Shown here one piece after another: positions 1 to 6,250 of a DNA stretch of 6,324 bases. The notes under the pieces were generated by a model. It searched no databases, was not told the origin of the DNA, and worked only from the letters and a program-made list of their open reading frames with translations. How positions within the stretch are numbered: the first letter of the stretch is position 1; every line of letters starts with the position of its first letter. The stretch spans positions 1 to 6,324 of the forward strand of contig DATGWF010000008.1 in the NCBI GenBank assembly GCA_035299585.1. Reading direction: 5' to 3'. Origin of the DNA: DATGWF01 sp035299585 (GTDB lineage Bacteria; Actinomycetota; Actinomycetes; Actinomycetales; Microbacteriaceae). Position numbers and translations under genes: made by a program.

Positions 1-65
1 GAGCCGGTCCGATGAGCCTTCGCTGGTTCTCCACTCCTTGAGCTTCCCCAGCGACGGAAATCGAC

Positions 66-85
66 CGTCTGAATCGGATTCGACG
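66..85. promoter_or_regulatory. Near-perfect dyad upstream of the Lrp-like gene, candidate operator
   Basis: The stretch reads CGTC-t-GAATC-g-GATTC-GACG. This is a 9-bp inverted repeat whose arms are interrupted only by one bulged T at position 70 and a single central base at 76. It is centred about 66 bases before the Lrp start codon. Lrp/AsnC regulators commonly bind imperfect dyads upstream of their own genes, so an autoregulatory site is plausible. The assignment is inference from symmetry and position; the sequence was not matched to a known consensus. Confidence 0.35.
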
Positions 86-93
86 CACGAGTT

Positions 94-138
94 GCCAGCC
101 CAGAAGCATGAATGCGCAAGATTCTGGCGTAGGCTGGC
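94..138. promoter_or_regulatory. Nested inverted repeats overlapping the lrp promoter
   Basis: GCCAGCC (94-100) is answered by GGCTGGC (132-138). Inside it, CAGAA (101-105) is answered by TTCTG (122-126), and GCAT-GA-ATGC (106-115) forms a small dyad. The centres do not coincide exactly, so this is a cluster of dyads rather than one clean palindrome. The right arm covers the putative -10 hexamer, so a bound protein or a folded structure here could block the promoter. An autoregulatory operator is the simplest guess and is unproven. Confidence 0.3.
130..135 (+). promoter_or_regulatory. Putative -10 box for a leaderless lrp transcript
   Basis: TAGGCT fits the TANNNT actinobacterial -10 pattern. 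It ends exactly six bases before the A of the start codon at 142, the spacing expected if transcription begins at that A. No Shine-Dalgarno sequence is visible before the ATG, which also suits leaderless translation, common in actinobacteria. No good -35 element is visible at the matching distance (about 107-112), so the promoter would be weak or activator-dependent. Confidence 0.35.
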
Positions 139-141
139 CAA

Positions 142-579
142 ATGGACTCCATTGACCGCGCCATCCTCGAGCAGCTCCGTCTCAATTCGCGAGCGGGCTA
201 TGCCGACATCGGTTCGGTTGTTGGGCTCAGCGCCTCTGCCGTCAAGCGTCGCGTCGACAAGCTCGTCGCCGACGGTGTCATTCGCTCCTTCACCATCCAG
301 ATCGACCCGGATGTCGACGGACTCAACACCGAGGCCTGGGTTGAAGTGTTCTGCCGGGGCACGGTCAGCCCCGAAGACCTGAAGCGCATCCTTGCTGGCG
401 TTCCGGAAATCATCTATGCGGGAACGGTGAGCGGCAGTGCGGACGCGATTGTGCACTTGCGCGCTCGCGGCATCACCGCCCTCGAGGACGCGCTCGAGAA
501 AATCCGTGTCGCGCCAAACGTGGACCACACCCGGAGTGCGGTCGTGATGAGCCGCTTGGTGAACCGCTACAACGAATAG
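142..579 (+). CDS. Lrp/AsnC family transcriptional regulator, candidate controller of putA
   Basis: This 145-residue protein has the usual length and layout of the Lrp/AsnC family. An N-terminal winged helix-turn-helix spans residues 3-52, starting at DSIDRAILEQL, with the likely recognition helix around SASAVKRRVDKL (30-41). A C-terminal RAM-type ligand-binding and oligomerisation domain follows (about 62-142) and ends in the family-typical TRSAVVMSRLVNR. Such cytoplasmic regulators sense amino acids and bind DNA as dimers or larger assemblies. An in-frame stop at 130-132 lies just upstream, so no earlier in-frame start is possible, and 142 is the first start after it. The gene converges on putA and overlaps its end by 13 bases. 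Lrp-type PutR proteins activate putA in some proteobacteria, so proline-responsive control is plausible here. Inference: the target could equally be the gene itself or a gene to the left of the window. Confidence 0.9.
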   Translation: MDSIDRAILEQLRLNSRAGYADIGSVVGLSASAVKRRVDKLVADGVIRSFTIQIDPDVDGLNTEAWVEVFCRGTVSPEDLKRILAGVPEIIYAGTVSGSADAIVHLRARGITALEDALEKIRVAPNVDHTRSAVVMSRLVNRYNE

Positions 580-3500
580 CGCGTCGCGAGATCGAGCTCT
601 GACACCGCGGGGAACGGATTCCCGAAGCGGTGCGCCGTGAGTGACACGGCCTGCTCGCGCAGGAACGGGAGAAACTCGACGCGTCCGGACAGCGTGACTT
701 CGTGCGCCCAGACGGCAACGTCAGGCGTGCCGCCCAGCGCTTTGAGCACAGCGGATACCGTCACCGCTCCCGATGAAACGAGTCGAATCCGCGAGGGCAT
801 GAGCGAACGGGAACCCGAGGCGAAGGCAAGTCCCGCCGGACCGTGCTCGCCGAGGTGCGCGAGCCACTGCGCGTCCGTTGCGGTGTCTACCGGGACGTGC
901 AATGCCCGCAGGAGCGTGCGAAGCGGTGCCGGAAGTGCAATACCGCTGGAAACGGAGAAGGCTGCTCGGCTTTGCGCCGCCACTGACAGGATTCGGACTG
1001 CGTCTTCGAGGCTCGCATCCTCTGCGAGACGCACCGCGACCGATAAGGTGCGGTAGCGCAGGACGTTGCGTTCGACACCGAGCCCGCTGCGGTCGATGGC
1101 TCGGGAGAACTCCGCGTGCCATGCCTGGGCGTCGCCATAGGCAGATTCCCGCACCCGAGCGAACGCTTCGAGCGAGAGTTCGGCTTGGGCCGCTTCGATG
1201 ATGTCCCGAACCCGCACGTCGAGGTCCCGAAGGTGCAGCTCGTCTGACACTGGCATGTCGACTCGCGACCACTCGCCAAGCCCGAACAGATAGTTCGGCC
1301 CGCCCGCTTTGCTGCCCGCGCCGACCGCCGAACGCTTCCAGCCACCAAACGGTTGACGTTGGACAATCGCCCCCGTAATGACTCGGTTCACGTAAAGATT
1401 TCCTGCCTCAACCCGTTCGAGCCATCGGCTGATCTCGCGGGCATCGAGCGAATGCAGGCCGGCGGTCAGACCGAAAGCGACCGCATTTTGCAACTCGATA
1501 GCCTCGTCGAGCGTTGCCGCAACCATGATGCCAAGGATGGGCCCAAAGTACTCCGTGAGATGGAATTCGCTGCCCGGCGCGACTCCCTCACGGATACCCG
1601 GAGTCCACAGCGATTCCGAAAGCTGCTGCGGCTCGACAAGCCACCGCTCACCAGATTCGAGCGTCGTCAGCGCTTTCGCGAGTTTGCCTGACGGCGGCTC
1701 AACCAACGGACCCATTTGACTCCGGGGCTCGGTCGCTGGGCCGACGCGAAGGGAGCGTGCGGCGTCGACGAGTTGTCTGCGGAACCGCTCCGAACGGGCG
1801 ACCGAACCAACCAGGATGACGAGCGATGCGGCCGAGCACTTCTGTCCGGCATGACCGAAAGCGCTCCGGACGACGTCGGCGGCGGCGAGATCGAGGTCGG
1901 CGGATGGTGTGACGATGATGGCGTTCTTGCCGCTCGTCTCCGCCAGGAGCGGGAGGTCCGGTCGGAAGCTGCGGAACAGCTCGGCAGTCTCGTATCCACC
2001 GGTCAGAATGACCCGATCGACGCTGTCGTGTGCGATAAGTTGACGACCGAGGTCGGCACCATCGAGCGCTACGAGTGCGAGCAGCTCTCGCGGAATACCG
2101 GCATCCCACAGCGCCTGAACCATGACCGCTGCACTTCTCGCGGTGCGACGAGCCGGCTTGATAATGACACCCGAACCCGCGGCGAGCGCGGCGAGCACAC
2201 CTCCCGCGGGAATTGCAACCGGGAAGTTCCAGGGTGGAGTGACCACGGTCACGCGACTTGGCGTAAACCGCGCGCCGGGCAGGGTGTCGAGGGCGCGCGC
2301 TTGCTCGGCGTAATAGTGGGCAAAGTCAATGGCCTCACTGACTTCAGCGTCACCCTCCGGAAGGGTCTTCCCGGCTTCCGACGCCATGACCTCGAGGAGT
2401 TCGGCACGTCGAGCAGCGAGCGCGATGCCTGCGTGGTGGATGAGCGCCGAGCGTTCGGCGGCACTCTGTGCCGACCAAGCGGCGGCCGCTGCGGCGACCC
2501 CTTCGACGGTGCGATCGAGTTGCTCGGCTTCAGAAATACGCTCTGCCACATCGATGCCGAGGCGACTGTCGGCTGCGCGGGCGAGGATGCCTCGACCCCA
2601 TTCCCGGTTTGCCGCGATAGCCGGGTCGGTGTCGGCCTCGTTGTGGAATCCGGTGGCGTTGGCGGTCGGCCCGGCCGCTAGCTGTGCTTCGAGCTCGGCC
2701 CGCTCGGCAATCCGGTTCTGTCGACGATTCGGCAGGGGCGCCTCGAGGTGCCCCTCGAGGTCGGCGAGCGAGGCGAGGAATCGGTCGCGCTCTCGCTCAA
2801 ACAGGGCGCGATTGCTCGACAGCTCGAATACCGCCGACATGAAGTTGTCCTGGGCGGCGTTCTCTTCGAGCCGGCGGATCAGGTACGCGATTGCGACATC
2901 GAATTCGTCGGGGTGGACGACTGGCGTGTAGAGGCGGAGGGGGCCGACGCTCCGCTTGACCGCGGCGGCTTGGGCCGGGGCCATACCGAGAAGCATCTCA
3001 AACTCGACGTGGTCAGTGACTCCACGTTCATTCGCAAGCAAGTGCGCGTAAGCGATATCGAAGAGGTTGTGACCGGCGACCCCGAGTCGCACGGCATCGG
3101 TCCGCTCGGGCGCCATCGACCAGTGCAAGACACGCTTGTAATTGGTGTCTGCCGCTTGCTTGCCCTCCACGGTCGCCTCCGGCCAGTCGTGGATTGCGGC
3201 ATCGACACGCTCCATCGCAAGGTTGGCTCCCTTGACGACGCGAACCTTGATGGGGGCACCGCCGGCCGCTCGCCGCGCGATGGCCCACTCGGTGAGGTCT
3301 TGCATGGCGGCGACGGCGTCAGGCAGGTAGGCCTGCAGCACGATTCCCGCGGTGAGCTGGCGGAATTCGTCTTGCTCGAGGATGCGCTTGAACACGGCGA
3401 GCGTGAGATCGAGGTCTTTGTACTCCTCCATGTCCAGGTTGATGAACTTCGCCGTCGGTGCGGTGGCGGCAATTCGGTAGAGCGGAGTGAGCGCGGTCAC

Positions 3501-4103
3501 CACACGGTCGACGGCACCGTCGAAGTCCCACATCGAGAGTTGGCTGACCACGCTGGACACCTTGATCGAGACGTAGTCGACATCGTCGCGAGCGAGGAAG
3601 GCCATCGTCCCATCGAGTCGGCGCTGAGCTTCACCCTCGCCGAGCACCGCCTCGCCGAGGAGGTTCAGGTTCAGTGAATTGCCACTCTCACGAAGGGTGG
3701 CGATGGCTGGACCGAGCTTGGCGTCGGTCGCGTCGAGCACGAGGTGACCGACCATGCCGCGCAACACCCGACGCGCGATGGGGATGACAATCCAGGGGAG
3801 GACGGGCCCGAGGACGCCCCCGACGCGAATCGCGGCACGCATCCACCAGGGGAGGAATGCTGGCGCGAGCGGTGCCACGGCGGAGAGGTTCTCCCCGGCG
3901 ACGAGGAGATCTTCGGGTCTCATCACCCCGTCGACGAATCCCACGGTGAAGGCAAGTCCGTTGGGATCTTGCAGCACACCGGCGAGCCGCGCCGCCGCGG
4001 GATCGGCCGGTTGCGTCTGCGCAAACGCCAGCCAGTCTTCGACGACTTCGGTCACTCGCTGCGCGAGGCGTGACCACTCCCCCGGATTCGCATCATTGCT
4101 CAT
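567..4103 (-). CDS. putA: Bifunctional proline dehydrogenase / L-glutamate-gamma-semialdehyde dehydrogenase (PutA), with C-terminal ALDH-superfamily domain
   Basis: PutA oxidises proline to P5C with FAD, passing electrons to the quinone pool, and then oxidises glutamate semialdehyde to glutamate with NAD+. The protein has 1178 residues. The proline dehydrogenase barrel covers roughly 120-450, with VRVVKGA (287-293), RLYTPV (390-395) and the substrate-binding YLIRRL (407-412, with the Arg pair 410-411). The aldehyde dehydrogenase domain covers about 490-950: PPWNFP (623-628), the Glu motif AETSGKNA (721-728), catalytic Cys756 in GQKCSAA, EYFGP (851-855), GNLYVNR (901-907) and KAGGP (932-936). 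Residues 955-1178, with LREQAVSLTAHRFG (1148-1161), match the extra C-terminal ALDH-like domain of long PutA proteins. No N-terminal ribbon-helix-helix domain is present, so it should not repress its own gene as the E. coli protein does. The start lies 21 bases after the preceding stop and has no clear ribosome-binding site, which suggests translational coupling. The frame is intact. Confidence 0.97.
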   Translation of the reverse strand: MSNDANPGEWSRLAQRVTEVVEDWLAFAQTQPADPAAARLAGVLQDPNGLAFTVGFVDGVMRPEDLLVAGENLSAVAPLAPAFLPWWMRAAIRVGGVLGPVLPWIVIPIARRVLRGMVGHLVLDATDAKLGPAIATLRESGNSLNLNLLGEAVLGEGEAQRRLDGTMAFLARDDVDYVSIKVSSVVSQLSMWDFDGAVDRVVTALTPLYRIAATAPTAKFINLDMEEYKDLDLTLAVFKRILEQDEFRQLTAGIVLQAYLPDAVAAMQDLTEWAIARRAAGGAPIKVRVVKGANLAMERVDAAIHDWPEATVEGKQAADTNYKRVLHWSMAPERTDAVRLGVAGHNLFDIAYAHLLANERGVTDHVEFEMLLGMAPAQAAAVKRSVGPLRLYTPVVHPDEFDVAIAYLIRRLEENAAQDNFMSAVFELSSNRALFERERDRFLASLADLEGHLEAPLPNRRQNRIAERAELEAQLAAGPTANATGFHNEADTDPAIAANREWGRGILARAADSRLGIDVAERISEAEQLDRTVEGVAAAAAAWSAQSAAERSALIHHAGIALAARRAELLEVMASEAGKTLPEGDAEVSEAIDFAHYYAEQARALDTLPGARFTPSRVTVVTPPWNFPVAIPAGGVLAALAAGSGVIIKPARRTARSAAVMVQALWDAGIPRELLALVALDGADLGRQLIAHDSVDRVILTGGYETAELFRSFRPDLPLLAETSGKNAIIVTPSADLDLAAADVVRSAFGHAGQKCSAASLVILVGSVARSERFRRQLVDAARSLRVGPATEPRSQMGPLVEPPSGKLAKALTTLESGERWLVEPQQLSESLWTPGIREGVAPGSEFHLTEYFGPILGIMVAATLDEAIELQNAVAFGLTAGLHSLDAREISRWLERVEAGNLYVNRVITGAIVQRQPFGGWKRSAVGAGSKAGGPNYLFGLGEWSRVDMPVSDELHLRDLDVRVRDIIEAAQAELSLEAFARVRESAYGDAQAWHAEFSRAIDRSGLGVERNVLRYRTLSVAVRLAEDASLEDAVRILSVAAQSRAAFSVSSGIALPAPLRTLLRALHVPVDTATDAQWLAHLGEHGPAGLAFASGSRSLMPSRIRLVSSGAVTVSAVLKALGGTPDVAVWAHEVTLSGRVEFLPFLREQAVSLTAHRFGNPFPAVSELDLATRYSL

Positions 4104-4124
4104 GGGTCACAGTCTGCCGTGAAT

Positions 4125-4700
4125 TCAGCCGTGCTGGGGGTCGTCCCACAGTGACGGCGCTTCGGCACGGCTGGCCGGCAAGGAGGTGTGTGCAGCCCAA
4201 TCATGGATCCACTGGGGAAGGGGCTGCGGTGCGGCACCGATAGCGTCGATGAGTTCCGCGTTGCTCACGGTTCCGCCTGTGCGCTTGAGAAAGCGCGCCC
4301 GCACGAACCCGCGCGCGTAGATTTCGGGCTGGCCGCTCGCATCACGGACGACGAATCGTTGCTCGACAATGGCGGCTTTGTCGTCGAAGCCAAGCACGCG
4401 CGACTCAATGGTGAACCGCTGCCAGAGCTTGAGTGACTTTCGGAATGAAAGCGTCTCTGCCACCACAACGGGGTACCAGCCGCGAGCGCGGAAGATTGTC
4501 CACACGCCGGTTCGGACAATCATGTCGGTTCGGGCGATATCCATGATCGAGAAGAACTTCCCATTGTTCATGTGCCGATTCATGTCCAGGTCGGTCGGGA
4601 GGGTCACGAATCGGGTTCGAGCCACGTCGTAGTGGCCGAGTCGAGGCTGACGCCGCGACCACAGCCAAATGTGCAGGAGCGTCCGCCACAGCATGTGCAT
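4125..4700 (-). CDS. Hotdog-fold acyl-CoA thioesterase-like protein (4HBT family)
   Basis: This 191-residue protein carries the 4-hydroxybenzoyl-CoA thioesterase-type motif TDLDMNRHMNNGKFFSIMD (36-54), in which the Asp/Asn-rich DxNxHMNN stretch is the family's usual active-site loop and helix. Hotdog strands follow through about residue 140, including RFTIESRVLGFDDKAAIVEQ (95-114) and IYARGFVRARFLKR (127-140). The first 16 residues are hydrophobic and aromatic, then basic (MHMLWRTLLHIWLWSRR), perhaps a membrane-associating helix. Residues 155-191 look like a poorly conserved tail. Enzymes of this fold hydrolyse acyl-CoA thioesters, but the substrate cannot be read from the sequence. A second ATG at 4694 is also possible. 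No strong ribosome-binding site is seen, and the gene starts 10 bases after the prpC stop, so coupled translation is likely. Its place beside prpC makes a role in acyl- or propionyl-CoA balance conceivable; this is inference only. Confidence 0.8.
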   Translation of the reverse strand: MHMLWRTLLHIWLWSRRQPRLGHYDVARTRFVTLPTDLDMNRHMNNGKFFSIMDIARTDMIVRTGVWTIFRARGWYPVVVAETLSFRKSLKLWQRFTIESRVLGFDDKAAIVEQRFVVRDASGQPEIYARGFVRARFLKRTGGTVSNAELIDAIGAAPQPLPQWIHDWAAHTSLPASRAEAPSLWDDPQHG

Positions 4701-4710
4701 GGCGTCGAGC

Positions 4711-5829
4711 CTACTTGGACGGCACGATTCGCTGTGACACGCCGTTGTAGACCGAGAGGGGACGGATAAGCGCGTTCGCCTCGAGCTGCTCCATGACGTG
4801 CGCGGTCCAGCCGGTCACGCGTGACGCCACGAACAGCGGCGTAAACATCTCGGTGTCGTAGCCGATGAGGTTGTACGCCGGCCCGGACGGGTAATCGAGG
4901 TTCGGATAGATCCCCTTGCGCGCGACGAACTCGGTCTCGAGTGCGTCATAGAGTGCGGCCATGTCGGGCCGGTCGAAGAAATCGATGAGGGTGTCGAGGG
5001 CGGCCTTCATGGTTGGCACGCGCGAGTCACCATTCTTGTAGACGCGGTGTCCGAAGCCCATAATCTTGCGCTTCTCTGCGAGGGCAGTGTCGAGCCATTC
5101 GACGACGTTCTCTGCCGAGCCGATTTCGTCGAAGATGTGCATAACCGCCTCATTCGCGCCACCGTGCAGTGGGCCTTTGAGGGCGCCGACCGCTGCGGTC
5201 ACGGCAGAGTACAGGTCGGACAAGGTCGACGTGACGACGCGAGCGGTAAACGTTGACGCATTGAATGAGTGCTCGGCGTAGAGGATCATCGAGACGTCGA
5301 AGGCGTTGACGACCACGAGTTCCGGCACCTCACCGAAGGTTTGGAACAGGAAGTTTGCGGAATAGCTCAGGTCGGAGCGCGGCTCGACGAAGTGGAGCCC
5401 ACGACGGCGCCGTTGGTCGTAGGACACGATCGACGGCAACTGGGCAAACAACCGGACCGCCTTTGCGAGGTTTCCGGACCGCGAGGCGTCGTCGGCCTCG
5501 GGGTCGCGGGCCCCGATGGCACTCACGGCGGTGCGCACGACATCCATCGGGTGGGCCGTCACGGGGAGTTCGTCGATGATTCGCTTGATGGACGGGTCGA
5601 GGCCACGAAGCGAACGCTCGAGTGTCTCGAACTCGGCGAGCTCAGCCGGGTTCGGCAGCTCGCCGTTCCACAGCAGGTAGGCAACCTCCTCGAAAGTGCA
5701 GTTCGCCGCGAGCTCCTGAACCGGATACCCGCGGTATAGGAGCGAGTTGGTCTCCGGATTCACCTTCGAGATGGCGGTGTAATCGACGGGTACTCCGGCG
5801 AGCCCCTTGTGAATCTCTCGTTCTTCCAT
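4711..5829 (-). CDS. prpC: 2-methylcitrate synthase / citrate synthase (PrpC)
   Basis: The enzyme condenses propionyl-CoA (and usually acetyl-CoA) with oxaloacetate, the entry step of the methylcitrate cycle. The 372-residue protein has the citrate synthase fold with the catalytic residues in place: His187 in AEHSFNAS, His222 in GPLHGGANEAV, GFGHRVYK (258-265) and Asp312 in NLDYPSGP. The near-C-terminal Arg356 in ALIRPLSVYNG fits substrate binding. The short N-terminus with LYRGYPVQELAANCTFEEV (31-49) and the length of about 370 residues match the PrpC-type group rather than the longer TCA GltA type. The reading frame stays open upstream to 5991, but that extension lies antisense-frame within prpB and is low-complexity. 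The ATG at 5829 has a good ribosome-binding site and is chosen. The adjacent prpB supports the methylcitrate role over a plain citrate synthase. Confidence 0.92.
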   Translation of the reverse strand: MEEREIHKGLAGVPVDYTAISKVNPETNSLLYRGYPVQELAANCTFEEVAYLLWNGELPNPAELAEFETLERSLRGLDPSIKRIIDELPVTAHPMDVVRTAVSAIGARDPEADDASRSGNLAKAVRLFAQLPSIVSYDQRRRRGLHFVEPRSDLSYSANFLFQTFGEVPELVVVNAFDVSMILYAEHSFNASTFTARVVTSTLSDLYSAVTAAVGALKGPLHGGANEAVMHIFDEIGSAENVVEWLDTALAEKRKIMGFGHRVYKNGDSRVPTMKAALDTLIDFFDRPDMAALYDALETEFVARKGIYPNLDYPSGPAYNLIGYDTEMFTPLFVASRVTGWTAHVMEQLEANALIRPLSVYNGVSQRIVPSK

Positions 5830-5835
5830 GGTTCG

Positions 5836-5840
5836 CTCCC
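5836..5840 (-). promoter_or_regulatory. Ribosome-binding site of prpC
   Basis: On the - strand GGGAG lies six bases before the ATG at 5829, inside the 16-base gap after prpB. It is the clearest Shine-Dalgarno sequence in the window. It fixes the prpC start at 5829 rather than at the start codon 54 codons upstream. Confidence 0.7.
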
Positions 5841-5845
5841 GGGAA

Positions 5846-6241
5846 TTACTTGGTGACGGAAAAGTTGAAGACCGACGTATCGAAGTGGTTGTAGCCTTCG
5901 TAGTCGATTTCGGCGTAGAGGTCGGCGCGGTGCTGCATCTGGTCGAGCATGCCGGTGAGGTGGCCGGCAGAGTTGAGTTCGTCAAGACCACGCTCGGTTG
6001 CGCCCATCGCGAGTCGCAGCATCGACACCGGCCAGATCACGATGTTCATCCCGACGTCGGCGAGCTGCTGAGTACTGAACAGCTCGCTCTTGCCGAACTC
6101 GGTCATGTTGGCGAGCAGCGGCACATCTACGGCGGCACGCATCGCAGCGAACTCGCCGAGGTCACGCATCGCTTCGGGGAAAATCGCGTCGGCACCAGCA
6201 TCGACGAGCTTCTTGGCCCGATTGATTGCCGCATCGAGGCC
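5846..6241 (-). CDS. prpB: Methylisocitrate lyase (PrpB), C-terminal part only; 5' end lost at a junction
   Basis: PrpB splits 2-methylisocitrate into pyruvate and succinate, the last step of the methylcitrate cycle. About 131 residues remain of a family usually near 300 long, beginning at GLDAAINRAKK. Recognisable PrpB/isocitrate-lyase-superfamily elements are AGADAIFPEAM, with the metal- or substrate-proximal Glu, LLANMTEFGKSELF, the PVSMLRLAMGA helix and the C-terminal LYAEIDYEGYNHFD. The N-terminal half, including the KKCGH-type loop with the catalytic Cys and the metal-binding acidic residues, is absent. Upstream of about 6241 the frame no longer resembles PrpB: where an ARTDA-like segment is expected there is unrelated sequence, and the frame meets a stop at 6320-6322. 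The stop codon at 5846 is 16 bases before prpC, consistent with a prpBC operon. The break is probably an assembly or rearrangement junction rather than decay, because what remains is well conserved. Confidence 0.85.
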   Translation of the reverse strand, partial: GLDAAINRAKKLVDAGADAIFPEAMRDLGEFAAMRAAVDVPLLANMTEFGKSELFSTQQLADVGMNIVIWPVSMLRLAMGATERGLDELNSAGHLTGMLDQMQHRADLYAEIDYEGYNHFDTSVFNFSVTK

Positions 6242-6250
6242 GGGGAACAA
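6236..6250. other. Probable chimeric or rearrangement junction
   Basis: PrpB homology on the - strand ends here, and WD40-like coding sequence on the + strand begins. GC counted by hand is 49 of 80 bases (61%) at 6161-6240 and 34 of 80 (43%) at 6245-6324. Both genes lose their 5' portions at the same spot, head to head. There are no flanking inverted repeats, target duplication or attachment-site-like sequence that I can see. The exact breakpoint is uncertain by roughly 10 bases. Confidence 0.7.

Noticed and set aside
1..109. Possible divergent - strand gene starting at ATG 109 or GTG 34 and leaving the left edge
   Set aside because: The frame is open and AAGGAG-like purines are near, but the visible residues match no family I recognise and the spacing to either start is poor. 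Too little sequence is present to call a gene.
38..382. 114-codon + strand frame overlapping the start of the Lrp-like gene
   Set aside because: A Ser/Arg/Pro-rich product in a shifted frame over the conserved winged helix-turn-helix coding region marks it as a shadow.
610..623. GGGAA-CGGA-TTCCC hairpin about 30 bases past the lrp stop, as a terminator
   Set aside because: The stem is only five pairs with no following T-run, and it lies within putA coding sequence, where it is explained by the codons.
1716..2681. Long + strand open frame (321 codons) opposite putA
   Set aside because: It lies wholly antisense to the conserved ALDH domain of putA and gives a low-complexity protein with no recognisable domain. 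Long antisense frames are expected in GC-rich DNA.
2748..3677. Second long + strand open frame (309 codons) opposite putA
   Set aside because: It is antisense to the proline dehydrogenase domain, with composition mirroring the putA codons, no ribosome-binding site and no known motif.
5830..5991. 54-codon N-terminal extension of prpC
   Set aside because: The extension is a Ser/Thr-rich out-of-frame translation of prpB, whereas a good ribosome-binding site precedes the ATG at 5829, where the family homology begins.
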